Shown: positions 16,446-25,036, numbered from the stretch's first letter. The stretch: 57,581 nt of DNA from Pantoea sp. Cy-639 (GCF_011752525.1 NZ_VWXI01000022.1:1-57581); one strand, 5' to 3'. The notes: a model not told the origin generated them from the sequence alone. Translations and numbers: made by a program.

Positions 16446-17461
16446 TGCTGTCGCCCATCGCCCGTCGCCGCCTGCAGCGCTTTCGTGCCAACCGTCGTGG
16501 CTGGATCTCGCTGTGGCTGTTCGCCGGCATGCTGTTGCTGAGCCTGGGCGCCGAGTTGGTGGCCAACGACAAGCCGCTGCTGCTGGGTTACCAGGGCGCG
16601 CTGTACAGCCCGGCATTCAAGCGCTACACCGAGCAGCAGTTCGGCGGCCAGTTGCCGTTCCAGCCCGACTACCGCAGCCAGTACGTGCGTCAGCTGATCG
16701 AGGCGCAAGGCGGCTGGATGCTGTTCGCGCCGATTCCGTTCGGCGCCGACACACCCAACTACGAACTGCAGGTGCCGACCCCTAGCCCGCCAAGCACGGT
16801 GAACTGGCTGGGTACCGACGACCAGGGCCGCGACGTGCTGGCCCGGGTGCTGTACGGCACCCGGGTGTCGCTGCTGTTCGCCTTCGCCCTGACCACGCTC
16901 AGCGTGCTGATCGGCCTCGCCGCCGGCGCCGTGCAGGGCTACCACGGCGGCTGGGTCGACCTGATCGGCCAGCGCCTGCTGGAGGTGTGGTCGGGGTTGC
17001 CGGTGCTGTACCTGCTGATCATCCTGTCCGGGTTCGTCGAGCCGGACTTCTGGTGGCTGCTGGGGATCATGGCCTTGTTCTCGTGGCTGACCCTGGTGGA
17101 CGTGGTACGCGCCGAGTTCCTCCGCGGGCGCAACCTGGAGTACGTCACCGCAGCCCGTGCCCTGGGGCTGCCGGACACCCAGGTGATGCTGCGCCATGTG
17201 CTGCCCAACGCCATGAACGCCACCTTGACCTATGTGCCGTTCATGCTCACCGGCGCGATCACCACCCTCACCGCCCTGGACTTCCTCGGCTTCGGCATGC
17301 CGGCCGGCAGCGCCTCGCTGGGCGAACTGGTGACCCAGGGCAAGCAGCACCTGGAAGCACCGTGGCTGGGCTTTACCGCGTTCCTGGCCCTGGCGTCGAT
17401 CCTGTCGTTGCTGGTGTTCATCGGCGAGGCACTGCGCGAAGCGTTCGACCCGCGAAGGTGA
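16445..17461 (+). CDS. yejE: Peptide ABC transporter permease (YejE)
   Basis: A 338-residue second permease. It has an N-terminal anchor and a long periplasmic segment with LGTDDQGRDVLARVLYGTRV, the signature at the start of the DppC/YejE membrane domain, and the EAA loop TAARALGLPDTQVMLRHVLP. The start overlaps the yejB stop (TGATG). In many pseudomonads yejF (a double ABC ATPase) follows; here the next 226 bp carry a REP and then the unrelated hbdH. Confidence 0.92.
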   Translation: MLSPIARRRLQRFRANRRGWISLWLFAGMLLLSLGAELVANDKPLLLGYQGALYSPAFKRYTEQQFGGQLPFQPDYRSQYVRQLIEAQGGWMLFAPIPFGADTPNYELQVPTPSPPSTVNWLGTDDQGRDVLARVLYGTRVSLLFAFALTTLSVLIGLAAGAVQGYHGGWVDLIGQRLLEVWSGLPVLYLLIILSGFVEPDFWWLLGIMALFSWLTLVDVVRAEFLRGRNLEYVTAARALGLPDTQVMLRHVLPNAMNATLTYVPFMLTGAITTLTALDFLGFGMPAGSASLGELVTQGKQHLEAPWLGFTAFLALASILSLLVFIGEALREAFDPRR

Positions 17462-17544
17462 CCGACCTGATCTGTCGTGGGGCCCGACTCTTTCAAGGGT
17501 TTGCGATTTTTTGGGAAAGGGCTGCTTGAATTGCAGATTGTCGG

Positions 17545-17590
17545 GGGCTGCTGCGCAGCCCTTTCGCGACACAAGGCCGCTCCTACGGGA
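17545..17590. repeat. REP element of the putida type
   Basis: GGGCTGC (17545-17551) pairs with GCAGCCC (17555-17561), followed by the familiar tail TTCGCGACACAAGGCCGCTC and CTACGG. This half-REP marks the end of the yej transcript and separates it from hbdH. Confidence 0.75.
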
Positions 17591-17687
17591 GCAAGGACAC
17601 TTTCGGTATGACCTTGAGCGAGAATCTGGCAGTGTTCATGGTCATCGCCAGGTTCAAAGCCACCGGCATCCTCTGAAGGAGAACGGC

Positions 17688-18458
17688 ATGACACTCAAAG
17701 GCAAGACCGCGCTGGTCACCGGTTCCACCAGCGGCATCGGCCTGGGGATAGCCCAGGCGCTGGCCGCGGCAGGCGCCGATATCCTGCTCAACGGCTTCGG
17801 CGATCCGGCCCCGGCCCTGGCCGCAATCACCCGGCATGGCGTGAAGGCACTCCACCACCCGGCAGACCTTGCGCACGTGGACCAGATCGAACAGATGTTC
17901 GCCATGGCCGAGCAAGCGTTCGGTGGCGTCGACATCCTGGTCAACAACGCTGGCATCCAGCATGTGGCGCCCGTGGAGCAGTTCCCGGTCGAGGCCTGGG
18001 ACAAGATCATCGCGCTCAACCTCTCGGCGGTGTTCCATGGCAGCCGCCTGGCATTGCCCGGCATGCGCGCACGCGGCTGGGGGCGGATCGTCAACATCGC
18101 CTCGGTGCATGGCCTGGTCGGCTCCACCGGCAAGGCCGCCTATGTGGCGGCCAAGCATGGGGTGGTCGGCCTGACCAAGGTGATCGGCCTGGAAACCGCC
18201 ACCAGTAACGTCACCTGCAATGCCATCTGCCCAGGCTGGGTGCTGACCCCGCTGGTGCAGAAGCAGATCGACGAGCGTGTCGCCAACGGCGAGGATCCGT
18301 TGCAGGCGCAACAGGCCTTGCTGGCTGAAAAGCAGCCTTCGCAGGCCTTCGTGACACCTGGCCAATTGGGTGAGCTGGTCGTGTTCCTCTGCAGCGAGGC
18401 CGCCAGCCAGGTCCGCGGCGCGGCCTGGAACGTCGATGGCGGATGGCTGGCCCAGTAA
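17688..18458 (+). CDS. hbdH: 3-hydroxybutyrate dehydrogenase (short-chain dehydrogenase)
   Basis: A 256-residue NAD-dependent short-chain dehydrogenase that interconverts 3-hydroxybutyrate and acetoacetate. Seen: TGSTSGIGLGIA near residues 11-22 (cofactor loop), NNAG near 90, the catalytic Ser (IASVHG, near 142), YVAAKHG with catalytic Tyr and Lys (near 155-159), and CPGWVLTPLVQKQI, the lid sequence typical of this enzyme. The RBS GAAGGAGA precedes ATG 17688. A 22-codon ORF (17608-17676) ends just ahead of this RBS; I do not consider it a gene. The usual companion ketone-body genes are absent here. Confidence 0.9.
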   Translation: MTLKGKTALVTGSTSGIGLGIAQALAAAGADILLNGFGDPAPALAAITRHGVKALHHPADLAHVDQIEQMFAMAEQAFGGVDILVNNAGIQHVAPVEQFPVEAWDKIIALNLSAVFHGSRLALPGMRARGWGRIVNIASVHGLVGSTGKAAYVAAKHGVVGLTKVIGLETATSNVTCNAICPGWVLTPLVQKQIDERVANGEDPLQAQQALLAEKQPSQAFVTPGQLGELVVFLCSEAASQVRGAAWNVDGGWLAQ

Positions 18459-18562
18459 CGGCTATCGTGGAGAAGACTGCCGGCCTCCTGCAGGAGTCCC
18501 CTCACCCGGCCGCATCAGGCATAATGGCGCCCTTTTTCGCCCCGAAGCACAGGTGTTACCCG

Positions 18563-18838
18563 ATGAAAGCCCAAGCCCGCCATATCCTGGTCAAGACCGC
18601 TGACGAAGCCGAGAAGCTCAAGCAGCGCATCGCCAATGGCGAAGCCTTCGACGTGCTGGCGAAGAAGTTTTCCACCTGCCCGTCCGGCAAGCGCGGCGGC
18701 GACCTCGGCGAGGTCCGCCCGGGCCAGATGGTCGGCGCCATCGACCAGGTGATCTTCAAGAAGCCCCTGCGCGTGGTGCACGGACCGATCAAGAGCAAGT
18801 TCGGTTATCACCTGGTGCAAACGTTCTACCGCGACTGA
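18563..18838 (+). CDS. ppiC: Parvulin-type peptidyl-prolyl cis-trans isomerase (PpiC)
   Basis: A 91-residue single-domain parvulin with ARHILVKTADEAEKLKQRI, CPSGKRGGDLGEVRPGQMV and FGYHLVQTFYRD. It is closer in sequence and length to E. coli PpiC than the paralogue at 13156. Its last 13 bp overlap the 3' end of the convergent chemoreceptor gene. The nearest ribosome-binding purines are AGGTG, 9 nt ahead of ATG. Confidence 0.93.
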   Translation: MKAQARHILVKTADEAEKLKQRIANGEAFDVLAKKFSTCPSGKRGGDLGEVRPGQMVGAIDQVIFKKPLRVVHGPIKSKFGYHLVQTFYRD

Positions 18839-19962
18839 GCCTCGCTGCCACGGCGCCGGTCCAGCAGTTCGGGGGCCTGCTCGCCGCTGGCGACCACGCG
18901 CTCCAGCCCCTCCTGGACACCCTGGCTGGCCACTTCCATTTCCGCCACGGCCCTGAGCATCGCCGCCGTATCGCCGCCGACATGCGCGCTGATGGCCTCG
19001 AACGCGCAGCGGTGCACCGCGGCATGGGGCGCGTCGATCTCCCGGTAGCCGGCGAGATGGGCGTAATAGGTGGCGCCATCCCCTTCCCGGTACCACTTGC
19101 CCAGGCGGCAATGGGTATGGTCGGTGAAGTCCGCCGCCTGCTCCTGTGACACGCCGAACAGCACCTTGTAGACGCGGAACTTGTAGATCAGGTGGTCGAG
19201 CTTGGCCAGTTCGCAGAAGCTTCTGAGCGCCGAGACCGAGGCCGAACTCTCGGCCACGCTCGACATTTCCAGCAGTTGGCGCATGGTGCTGGCCGCGCCC
19301 TGCCCGACATCGCTGTAGGATGCCGAATGCTCGGCCAGGGTGGCGATATGACCCCGGCTTTGCGCACTGTCGGCACGAATAGCCGTCACCAGCGTGCCGA
19401 TCTCGGCGGTCGCCTCCGCCGTGCGCCGAGCCAAGGTCCTGACCTCATCGGCAACCACCGCGAATCCGCGCCCGGCCTCCCCGGCCCGCGCCGCCTCGAT
19501 GGCCGCGTTCAAGGCCAGCAGGTTGGTCTGGTCCGCCACCTCGCGGATGATCTGCAGCACACCGCCGACCTGCTGCGCCTGATGGTCCAGCTTGCCGACC
19601 TTCTCCGAGGCCTCGCCCGACGACTCGGCCAGTTGCTCGAGATTGATGGCGATGGCATCGATGCTGGCCTGGTTGCTACTGGCAATGCCCTGGATACGGA
19701 TGGCGTAGTCGCGCTCCTGCTCCATGCTGTGGGCCAGGTTGGAGAACGAGCTCTGGGTCATTTCCAGGGAGTGGGAGAACGCCGACAGGTTGCCGGCCAG
19801 GCGCGTGAGCACCTCGTTCTGCGCCGACAGCGCGACGACTTGCGCCTGCGCCTGCGCCGCGCGCTGCTCGGCTGCCAGCAACTGCCCACGCAACGTTTCG
19901 ACCGTGTCTGCGAGCTGCTTGATTTCCAGGTCCTGGCGACCCGACTGCTTCCACCACTTCAC
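18826..19962 (-). CDS. Cytoplasmic methyl-accepting chemotaxis protein with CZB domain
   Basis: A 378-residue soluble chemoreceptor starting at GTG 19962 (KWWKQSGRQ). The N-terminal coiled coil is about residues 10-50. A short MCP signalling region has ADQTNLLALNAAIEAARAGE and GRGFAVVADEVRTLARRTAE at its tip. The C-terminal chemoreceptor zinc-binding (CZB) domain has HLIYKFRVYK, DHTHCRLGKWY and DAPHAAVH, the His/Cys set known to bind zinc and sense hypochlorous acid in CZB proteins such as TlpD. No transmembrane segment is visible. It overlaps the convergent ppiC by 13 bp. Confidence 0.92.
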   Translation of the reverse strand: MKWWKQSGRQDLEIKQLADTVETLRGQLLAAEQRAAQAQAQVVALSAQNEVLTRLAGNLSAFSHSLEMTQSSFSNLAHSMEQERDYAIRIQGIASSNQASIDAIAINLEQLAESSGEASEKVGKLDHQAQQVGGVLQIIREVADQTNLLALNAAIEAARAGEAGRGFAVVADEVRTLARRTAEATAEIGTLVTAIRADSAQSRGHIATLAEHSASYSDVGQGAASTMRQLLEMSSVAESSASVSALRSFCELAKLDHLIYKFRVYKVLFGVSQEQAADFTDHTHCRLGKWYREGDGATYYAHLAGYREIDAPHAAVHRCAFEAISAHVGGDTAAMLRAVAEMEVASQGVQEGLERVVASGEQAPELLDRRRGSEAQSR

Positions 19963-20214
19963 ACGCTACCCCCGGGGCTGCACCCCATCACCGTCACTGG
20001 GCCGACAGAATCGGTCCATGAGTTCGTCGAGAATTTCCAGCATGGCCGTCACTTGCGCGAACAGCAGCAAAGTTGCAGCCGAAAGTGCACCCAACCTTCG
20101 GGGATGAGGCGGGTCGCGTCAAGATTAAATCGGCGGCAAACAAGCGCAATAGACGTATTTCTGTCTAAATTCGCGATACGCGGGAGGCACTCGGAAAGCG
20201 CAAGGATCAGTTGC
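19963..20214. other. Intergenic stretch upstream of the chemoreceptor
   Basis: Together with the terminator at 20215-20257, this stretch separates the LysE-type gene from the chemoreceptor gene; both run on the minus strand. It should hold the chemoreceptor promoter, but no convincing -35/-10 pair stands out. A 25-codon minus-strand ORF (MLEILDELMDRFC...) ends 4 nt before the GTG start of the chemoreceptor; it may be a translational relay or chance. Confidence 0.4.
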
Positions 20215-20257
20215 CGCAAAATAAAACGGATCAGCCCGCTTGCCGTGACTGATCCGT
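20215..20257 (-). terminator. Intrinsic terminator of the LysE-type gene
   Basis: On the minus strand ACGGATCAG (20257-20249) pairs with CTGATCCGT (20234-20226), followed by TTTTATTTTG. It lies about 50 bp after the stop of the LysE-type gene at 20306, in the right orientation. Confidence 0.85.
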
Positions 20258-20305
20258 CCATGTGTGAAGCCTTCGAAGACAACCGCCAGCCAGTGGCAAA
20301 CGCCC

Positions 20306-20929
20306 TCAGCGCCGTGCCGCCAGCAACCCCAGCCCGGCACAACCCAGCAGCGAGGCACTGACCCGGTTGAACAGCCGGCGCGGCCCTGGGCGCTCGAACC
20401 AGCGCTGCAAGTAGGCGCCCAACCCGGCATAGATGGCGATCGCCGCCCATTCCAGCAGCAGGAACAACACCCCGAGCTGGAGGAACTGCTGGCTGACCGG
20501 CGTACTGCCACCGACCGACACGAACTGCGGCAGGAACGCGGTGAAGATCAGGATCGCCTTCGGATTTCCCGCCGCTACCCAGAACTCCTGGCGCGCCAGT
20601 TTCCACACGCCCCGGGGCTGTTCACCGCTCACCTGCGCCTGGCCGACCGGCGCGCGCCACAGCTGCCAGGCGATATAGAACAGGTAGCCCGCACCCAGCA
20701 CCTTGATCGCCAGGAACAGGTACTCGCTGGTATGCAGCACCACCGCCAGGCCCATGGCGGCCAGGGCGATCATGCCGCTGAAGGCCAGCAGCCGCCCGCC
20801 GCCGGCCACGCAGGCGATGCGCAGGCCGTAGCGGCTGGCATTGTGCAGGGACAACAGGTTGTTGGGGCCGGGGGCCATGTTCAGGGCGAAACAGGCGGGG
20901 ATGAACAGCAGCAGGCTCGACAGGTCCAT
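20306..20929 (-). CDS. LysE/RhtB-family amino-acid exporter
   Basis: A 207-residue inner-membrane exporter with about six helices. It begins MDLSSLLLFIPACFALNMAP and contains GPNNLL (21-26) and GNPKAILIF (121-129), hallmarks of the family. The ORF is open far upstream, but ATG 20929 with GGAGAAGAAG ahead and the standard N-terminus settle the start. It is divergent from an AraC regulator 132 bp away, which probably controls it. Substrate unknown. Confidence 0.9.
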   Translation of the reverse strand: MDLSSLLLFIPACFALNMAPGPNNLLSLHNASRYGLRIACVAGGGRLLAFSGMIALAAMGLAVVLHTSEYLFLAIKVLGAGYLFYIAWQLWRAPVGQAQVSGEQPRGVWKLARQEFWVAAGNPKAILIFTAFLPQFVSVGGSTPVSQQFLQLGVLFLLLEWAAIAIYAGLGAYLQRWFERPGPRRLFNRVSASLLGCAGLGLLAARR

Positions 20930-21061
20930 TCTTCTTCTCCTTGGGGACAGCGCAAGCCTCGGCCTGCCAGGGGGTGACGTCAAGCACAGCCACACGGCAA
21001 ATGGCCGGCACAGTGCAACGCACGTTAGACTGGCGACCTTACCGACCTCAGGTGACCCGCC

Positions 21062-21883
21062 ATGCCTCCGGCGCGCAGCGAAATCTGGCACGACCCCGCC
21101 CTGCCTCACGTGGAGAGTCGGCGTGCCTGCCATAGCCGCGCCTGCTACAAGGCGCACAGCCACCCGACCTTCTCCATCGGCGCCGTGGATGCCGGCACGA
21201 GCCGCTTCACCGGCGCAGGCAACGGCGAGGTTCGGCTGACGCCAGGCACCCTGGTGCTGGTGCCCGCGCAACGGGTGCATGCCTGCAACCCCGATGCCGG
21301 GCAGGCCTGGAGCTACCAGATGCTGCACCTGGACGCCGCCTGGCTCGCCGAGTTGCGCCTCGAGTCGGGCATCGCTGCCGGCGCGCCGGAGGCACCGGCG
21401 CGCATCAGCCGCTCGGCGGCGCTGTACCGACAGTTCTGCGCGCTGAACGCGTTGCTGTTCTCAACAGCACCCGCAGTGGAAAAAGACGCTGCGCTGGTGA
21501 GCTTCATCGGCGACCATGACTTCGCCACACAGCCGGCGACGATGACGGCGCCGCCGCTCGCCCCCTCGGTACTGGATCGCTTGATTGCACATATAGAACA
21601 GAGCGACCCTGCCGAACTCAGCCTGGAGCGCCTCGCCGGACTGGCCGGAATCGGTCGCTATCCGTTGATCCGGGCGTTCGCCGCCGCCACCGGCATGACG
21701 CCCCATGCCTATCTGCTCAATGCCCGGGTCAACCGGGCCCGGCGGTTGTTGCGTGAAGGGAGCGGGCTGGCCGAGGTCGCCTACCGGCTCGGATTCGCCG
21801 ACCAGAGCCACTTCCAGCGGGTATTCAAGGCCCATGCCGGGGTGACGCCAGGGGTGTACCGGCGCTCGGCCCTCCGCCTGTAG
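21062..21883 (+). CDS. AraC-family transcriptional regulator
   Basis: A 273-residue regulator. The N-terminal cupin-like effector domain (HSHPTFSIGAVDAGTSRF, LVLVPAQRVHACNPD) is followed by a C-terminal double helix-turn-helix (LSLERLAGLAGIGRYPLIRA; GLAEVAYRLGFADQSHFQRV). This is the subgroup whose members often sit beside LysE-type exporters and respond to the exported compound. Here it is divergent from one exporter (20306-20929) and upstream of another (22033-22653). Confidence 0.92.
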   Translation: MPPARSEIWHDPALPHVESRRACHSRACYKAHSHPTFSIGAVDAGTSRFTGAGNGEVRLTPGTLVLVPAQRVHACNPDAGQAWSYQMLHLDAAWLAELRLESGIAAGAPEAPARISRSAALYRQFCALNALLFSTAPAVEKDAALVSFIGDHDFATQPATMTAPPLAPSVLDRLIAHIEQSDPAELSLERLAGLAGIGRYPLIRAFAAATGMTPHAYLLNARVNRARRLLREGSGLAEVAYRLGFADQSHFQRVFKAHAGVTPGVYRRSALRL

Positions 21884-21905
21884 GAGCCAGCCTTGCTGGC
21901 GAACC
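21881..21905. repeat. REP half-element overlapping the araC-type stop codon
   Basis: TAGGAGCCAGCCTTGCTGGC: GCCAGC (21886-21891) pairs with GCTGGC (21895-21900). The TAG stop of the regulator is the first three bases of the element, a common REP position in Pseudomonas. Confidence 0.7.
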
Positions 21906-22032
21906 ACGCGCCTCGACCGCTGTAGTAATCGCACCAGCCTTCATGAGGCGGCCTGCGAGGCCTGCAATATTCTTCAATACCCCAGCCGCCGCCCTCGCCA
22001 GACTGCCGGTTTCCCTCGCCAAGAAGCCGCCC

Positions 22033-22653
22033 ATGGAACAGTTCCTGCTCATCGCCGTCGCCCACTTTCTCGCCCTGCTCTCCCCGGGCCCGGACTTCTT
22101 CCTGGTCGCCCGCACCTCGGCCAGCGCCGGCTGGCGGGTGGCCAGTGGCGCCTGCCTGGGCATCGCCCTGGCCAATGGCGTGTTCATCGGCGCCGCCTTC
22201 ACCGGTGTGTCAGCCCTGCATGAGGGCAGCGGGTTGTTCATCGCCCTGCAACTGGCCGGCTGCGCCTACCTGCTGTATATCGGTGGGCTGTTCCTGCGCC
22301 ATGCCGGCTCTACCCAGCTGGTCGCCAGCGAAAAACCGCTCGCCAACCCTGCGGGCAACTGGCGCACCAGCCTGGTCATGGGCTTCGCCTCGGGGATCCT
22401 CAATCCGAAGAACGCGCTGTTCTACGCCAGCCTGGCAAGCCTGCTCGGCAGCAGCAGCCCCGTGGCCAAGACGCTGTACGGTGGCTGGATGTTCGCCATG
22501 GTCCTGGCCTGGGACCTGCTGGTGGCCCTGGCCATCGGCAATCAGCGGGTGCTGCGCCGCTTCAGTCGGATCCTGCCCTGGCTGGAGCGGGCCTCGGGGG
22601 TGATGCTGATCCTGCTGGCCGTGGGTGTGCTGGTGCACCTGGCGTGGGGGTGA
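22033..22653 (+). CDS. LysE/RhtB-family amino-acid exporter
   Basis: A 206-residue exporter. It begins MEQFLLIAVAHFLALLSPGP and has the family motifs SPGPDFFLVAR and SGILNPKNALFY. ATG 22033 is chosen from the family N-terminus; the frame is open 30 codons further upstream. Its last 92 bp lie antisense to the 3' end of the phosphatase gene. Probably regulated by the AraC protein 149 bp upstream. Confidence 0.9.
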   Translation: MEQFLLIAVAHFLALLSPGPDFFLVARTSASAGWRVASGACLGIALANGVFIGAAFTGVSALHEGSGLFIALQLAGCAYLLYIGGLFLRHAGSTQLVASEKPLANPAGNWRTSLVMGFASGILNPKNALFYASLASLLGSSSPVAKTLYGGWMFAMVLAWDLLVALAIGNQRVLRRFSRILPWLERASGVMLILLAVGVLVHLAWG

Positions 22654-23326
22654 GCAAGGTCAGGTCGGCCAGGTCGAGCAGGCTGAAGTGCCCCCCTGCC
22701 CAACCGCCGGTGTCCAGGTGCCAGACATTGCCCAGCACCTTCACCTGAAGCACCGGCGTATGCCCGACCAGCAATGCCCGCACCCCCTCCACAGGCTGCT
22801 CGTCGCTCTCCTTCAGGCGTCGCCGCGACCATTGACACACCTCGCGCACATCCGGATCGTCGTAACGCTGCAAGCTCGCACGCAGGTCTGCCCAATCGGC
22901 GAACGGACTGTCGGCATGCAGCAGGCCGACCGGTCCACGCGCCGTGTCGACCTCCAGGGCCACCGGCAGCTTCAGGAAGGCTTCGACAAACGGGCGCTGC
23001 TGCTCAATGGGCAGATCCAGGAACCACTCGCCGCCGGCATTGCGGTACAAGTCCAGGTCCACCCTGGCGCCGTACAGGTGGTCGATCGCCAGCGTCTCGT
23101 GATTGCCCTGCACCGCGTGGAACCAGGGCTGTGCCAGCCACTCCAGGGCCAGCTCGCTGTATGGCCCACGGTCGACCAGGTCGCCGACGCTGAACAGCCG
23201 ATCGACCGCAGGATCGAAACTGACACTGTCCAGGCACGCACGCAGACGGTGGAAGCATCCATGGATATCGCCCACGGCCAGGTCTCGCCCGTGGAGGTTG
23301 GCGGCCAACCGCCGATAACGGTTCAT
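22562..23326 (-). CDS. PPP-family metallophosphatase (PrpA/PphB-like) with overlong C-terminus
   Basis: A 254-residue phosphoprotein or diadenosine-tetraphosphate-type phosphatase. The metal-binding signature GDIHGC (19-24), GDLVDRG (48-54), GNHE (74-77) and a later VGHTP are all present. The fold ends near HLDTGGWAGGHFSLLDLADL. The remaining roughly 30 residues (Pro/Ala/Arg-rich) are read from the antisense of the exporter gene and look non-homologous, suggesting that the original stop codon was lost. Physiological substrate unknown. Confidence 0.88.
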   Translation of the reverse strand: MNRYRRLAANLHGRDLAVGDIHGCFHRLRACLDSVSFDPAVDRLFSVGDLVDRGPYSELALEWLAQPWFHAVQGNHETLAIDHLYGARVDLDLYRNAGGEWFLDLPIEQQRPFVEAFLKLPVALEVDTARGPVGLLHADSPFADWADLRASLQRYDDPDVREVCQWSRRRLKESDEQPVEGVRALLVGHTPVLQVKVLGNVWHLDTGGWAGGHFSLLDLADLTLLTPTPGAPAHPRPAGSASPPRPAPARAGSD

Positions 23327-23429
23327 CGCATCGTTCCTCTGCTACTGCTTCGGTGCCGGCGTTGCAGGTCTCCCACAGCATGGCACGGACACCCTGTCCA
23401 CGCCCGCGTGATTGCCAGGCGGCGCTCCC

Positions 23430-23939
23430 TCAACCCCGCAGCCGCCCCAGGGCAATCGGCGCGATCAGGCGATGGAACGGCGCCACCGGCAGCATATACA
23501 GCCGCCCCAGCCAGTTGTGGGTACGCACCACCGTGCTGACCAACACCTGGCACTGGCCGTCGGGACTGCGCCGACGCAGCAGCGCGATGTGCACATCCAG
23601 ATGCCGGTCGCAGTCGGCCAGCAACACTTCGTCGTCACTGTTGGCCAGCAAGGTGAAGATTCCCACCCGCTCTCCCGGCTGGTAACTCTCGGGCGCGCGC
23701 TGCGGGTCGATCGCCGTCAGCCGGCCGAGGTCCTTCAAGCCGAACATGCCGACCAACCGGTTGCGCAGCACCATCAGGTCATCGATCCAGCCCGGCATGC
23801 TGCTCATCAGGCGCAGGAAGTGGGCCATGGCGGGCCGCCCGTCATCCGTCAGGCGAATCGCCCGGCAATGACGAAAACCCGCCCGCGTGGCGTACCCAGC
23901 AATCAGGGAGTCGGGAGGAATGGCTGCGGCGTGGCTCAT
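23430..23939 (-). CDS. DUF2867-family protein
   Basis: A 169-residue protein with MSSMPGWIDDLMVLRN, RLVGMFGLKDLGRL and late VVRTHNWLGRLYMLPVAPFH, the conserved blocks of DUF2867 proteins. ATG 23939 follows GGAGGG; the frame runs another 65 codons upstream without a better start. It is soluble with a START/SRPBCC-like character. Function unknown. Divergent from the nitrilase-family gene. Confidence 0.85.
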   Translation of the reverse strand: MSHAAAIPPDSLIAGYATRAGFRHCRAIRLTDDGRPAMAHFLRLMSSMPGWIDDLMVLRNRLVGMFGLKDLGRLTAIDPQRAPESYQPGERVGIFTLLANSDDEVLLADCDRHLDVHIALLRRRSPDGQCQVLVSTVVRTHNWLGRLYMLPVAPFHRLIAPIALGRLRG

Positions 23940-24039
23940 TGCTATTTCCCTCCATGAAATCAACGCCTGCGCACTGGTGGCGGCGCCCGAAGGAATTGTA
24001 TCCTCGCTTTTCCTATCTGGATCAAGGACGGATTCATTC

Positions 24040-24780
24040 GTGAAGATCTGCGCAGTGCAACTGGCCGCGCGCAAGGGCGACCTGGCCGGCAACCTCCAGC
24101 GCCACCTGCGCTGCATCGAACAGGCCGCCGCCATGGGCGCCGAGCTGCTGGTATTCCCGGAACTGTCGCTGACCGGCTACGAGCCCTCCCTGGCACGCCA
24201 GTTGGCAACCCCCGCCGAGGCACCGCTGATGGCCCCCTTGCAGGCGTTGTGCGATCGCCGCGGCGTCAGCGCCGCCGTCGGTCTGCCACTGCCGGCGATC
24301 GGCGGCGTGCGCATCGGCATGCTGGTACTTCGGCCCCATGAAGCCCCCCTGAGCTACGCCAAGCAACGCCTGCACGGCGATGAACTGGAGTTCTTCCTGC
24401 CCGGCACGCAGCCTCTGGTATTTGCCGTCGGCGAACATCAGGTGGCCCCGGCGATCTGCTACGAGTCGATGTTCCTCGGCCATGCCGAACAGGCCCGGGC
24501 ACAAGGCGCCGACCTGTACCTGGTCAGCGTGGCCAAGACCGCCAAGGGCATCGAGGAAGGCTTCGCGCACTACCCCAAGGTCGCCCGGCAGCTGGGCATG
24601 CCAGTGCTGATGGCCAACTGCGTGGGCCCGGCCGACGTCTTCGTCGGAGCCGGACAATCGGCGGCCTGGGACGCTCAAGGGCAACTGCTGGCAAGCCTGG
24701 ACCACGAGGCTGAAGGCCTGCTGCTGTTCGACACCGCCAATGCCAGCGCCCATGCCTGCCGGCTGGAACCGAGCGCATGA
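24040..24780 (+). CDS. Carbon-nitrogen hydrolase (nitrilase superfamily amidase)
   Basis: A 246-residue hydrolase of amide C-N bonds. The Glu-Lys-Cys triad is visible: E41 in VFPELSLTG, K108 in LSYAKQRLHG, C140 in APAICYES. The start is GTG 24040 (MKICAVQ), which follows AAGGACGG and matches the family N-terminus; open frame continues upstream. Substrate not predictable. Its stop overlaps the next gene (ATGA). Confidence 0.9.
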   Translation: MKICAVQLAARKGDLAGNLQRHLRCIEQAAAMGAELLVFPELSLTGYEPSLARQLATPAEAPLMAPLQALCDRRGVSAAVGLPLPAIGGVRIGMLVLRPHEAPLSYAKQRLHGDELEFFLPGTQPLVFAVGEHQVAPAICYESMFLGHAEQARAQGADLYLVSVAKTAKGIEEGFAHYPKVARQLGMPVLMANCVGPADVFVGAGQSAAWDAQGQLLASLDHEAEGLLLFDTANASAHACRLEPSA

Positions 24781-25019
24781 AGTACCTGCTGCTGGTGCTG
24801 GGCAGCTATGCCGTCAGCTACTACCTGGTCGGCCTGCTGGTCAACGGCCGTCTCGCCGACATGGCCGAAGGCCTGCGCCACCGACCGGACGCGCCGCCGC
24901 CGGGCCAGTACCTGCGCGAGGTCGAGGCCCATGCCCGACGGGCCCGCCAGCAGTACGCCCTGTTCGTCGGCACGCTGCTGGCCGTCGCGCTGGTGCTGCT
25001 GGCCGTCTGGCTCGACTGA
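24777..25019 (+). CDS. Small inner-membrane protein with two helices
   Basis: An 80-residue protein. Helices lie at about 1-23 (KYLLLVLGSYAVSYYLVGLL) and 61-79 (ALFVGTLLAVALVLLAVWL), with a charged, Pro/Arg-rich cytoplasmic middle. Its start overlaps the nitrilase-family stop, so the two are translated together. Family not recognised. Confidence 0.75.
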   Translation: MKYLLLVLGSYAVSYYLVGLLVNGRLADMAEGLRHRPDAPPPGQYLREVEAHARRARQQYALFVGTLLAVALVLLAVWLD

Positions 25020-25036
25020 CTCGGCCGTGGCCGGCG

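Noticed and set aside
17608..17676. 22-codon ORF just upstream of hbdH
   Set aside because: No clear RBS and no runs of informative codons; the stop overlaps the hbdH RBS but nothing else supports it.
19967..20044. 25-codon minus-strand ORF ending 4 nt before the chemoreceptor GTG
   Set aside because: Could be a translational relay, but no RBS or conservation evidence is visible; mentioned only as context.
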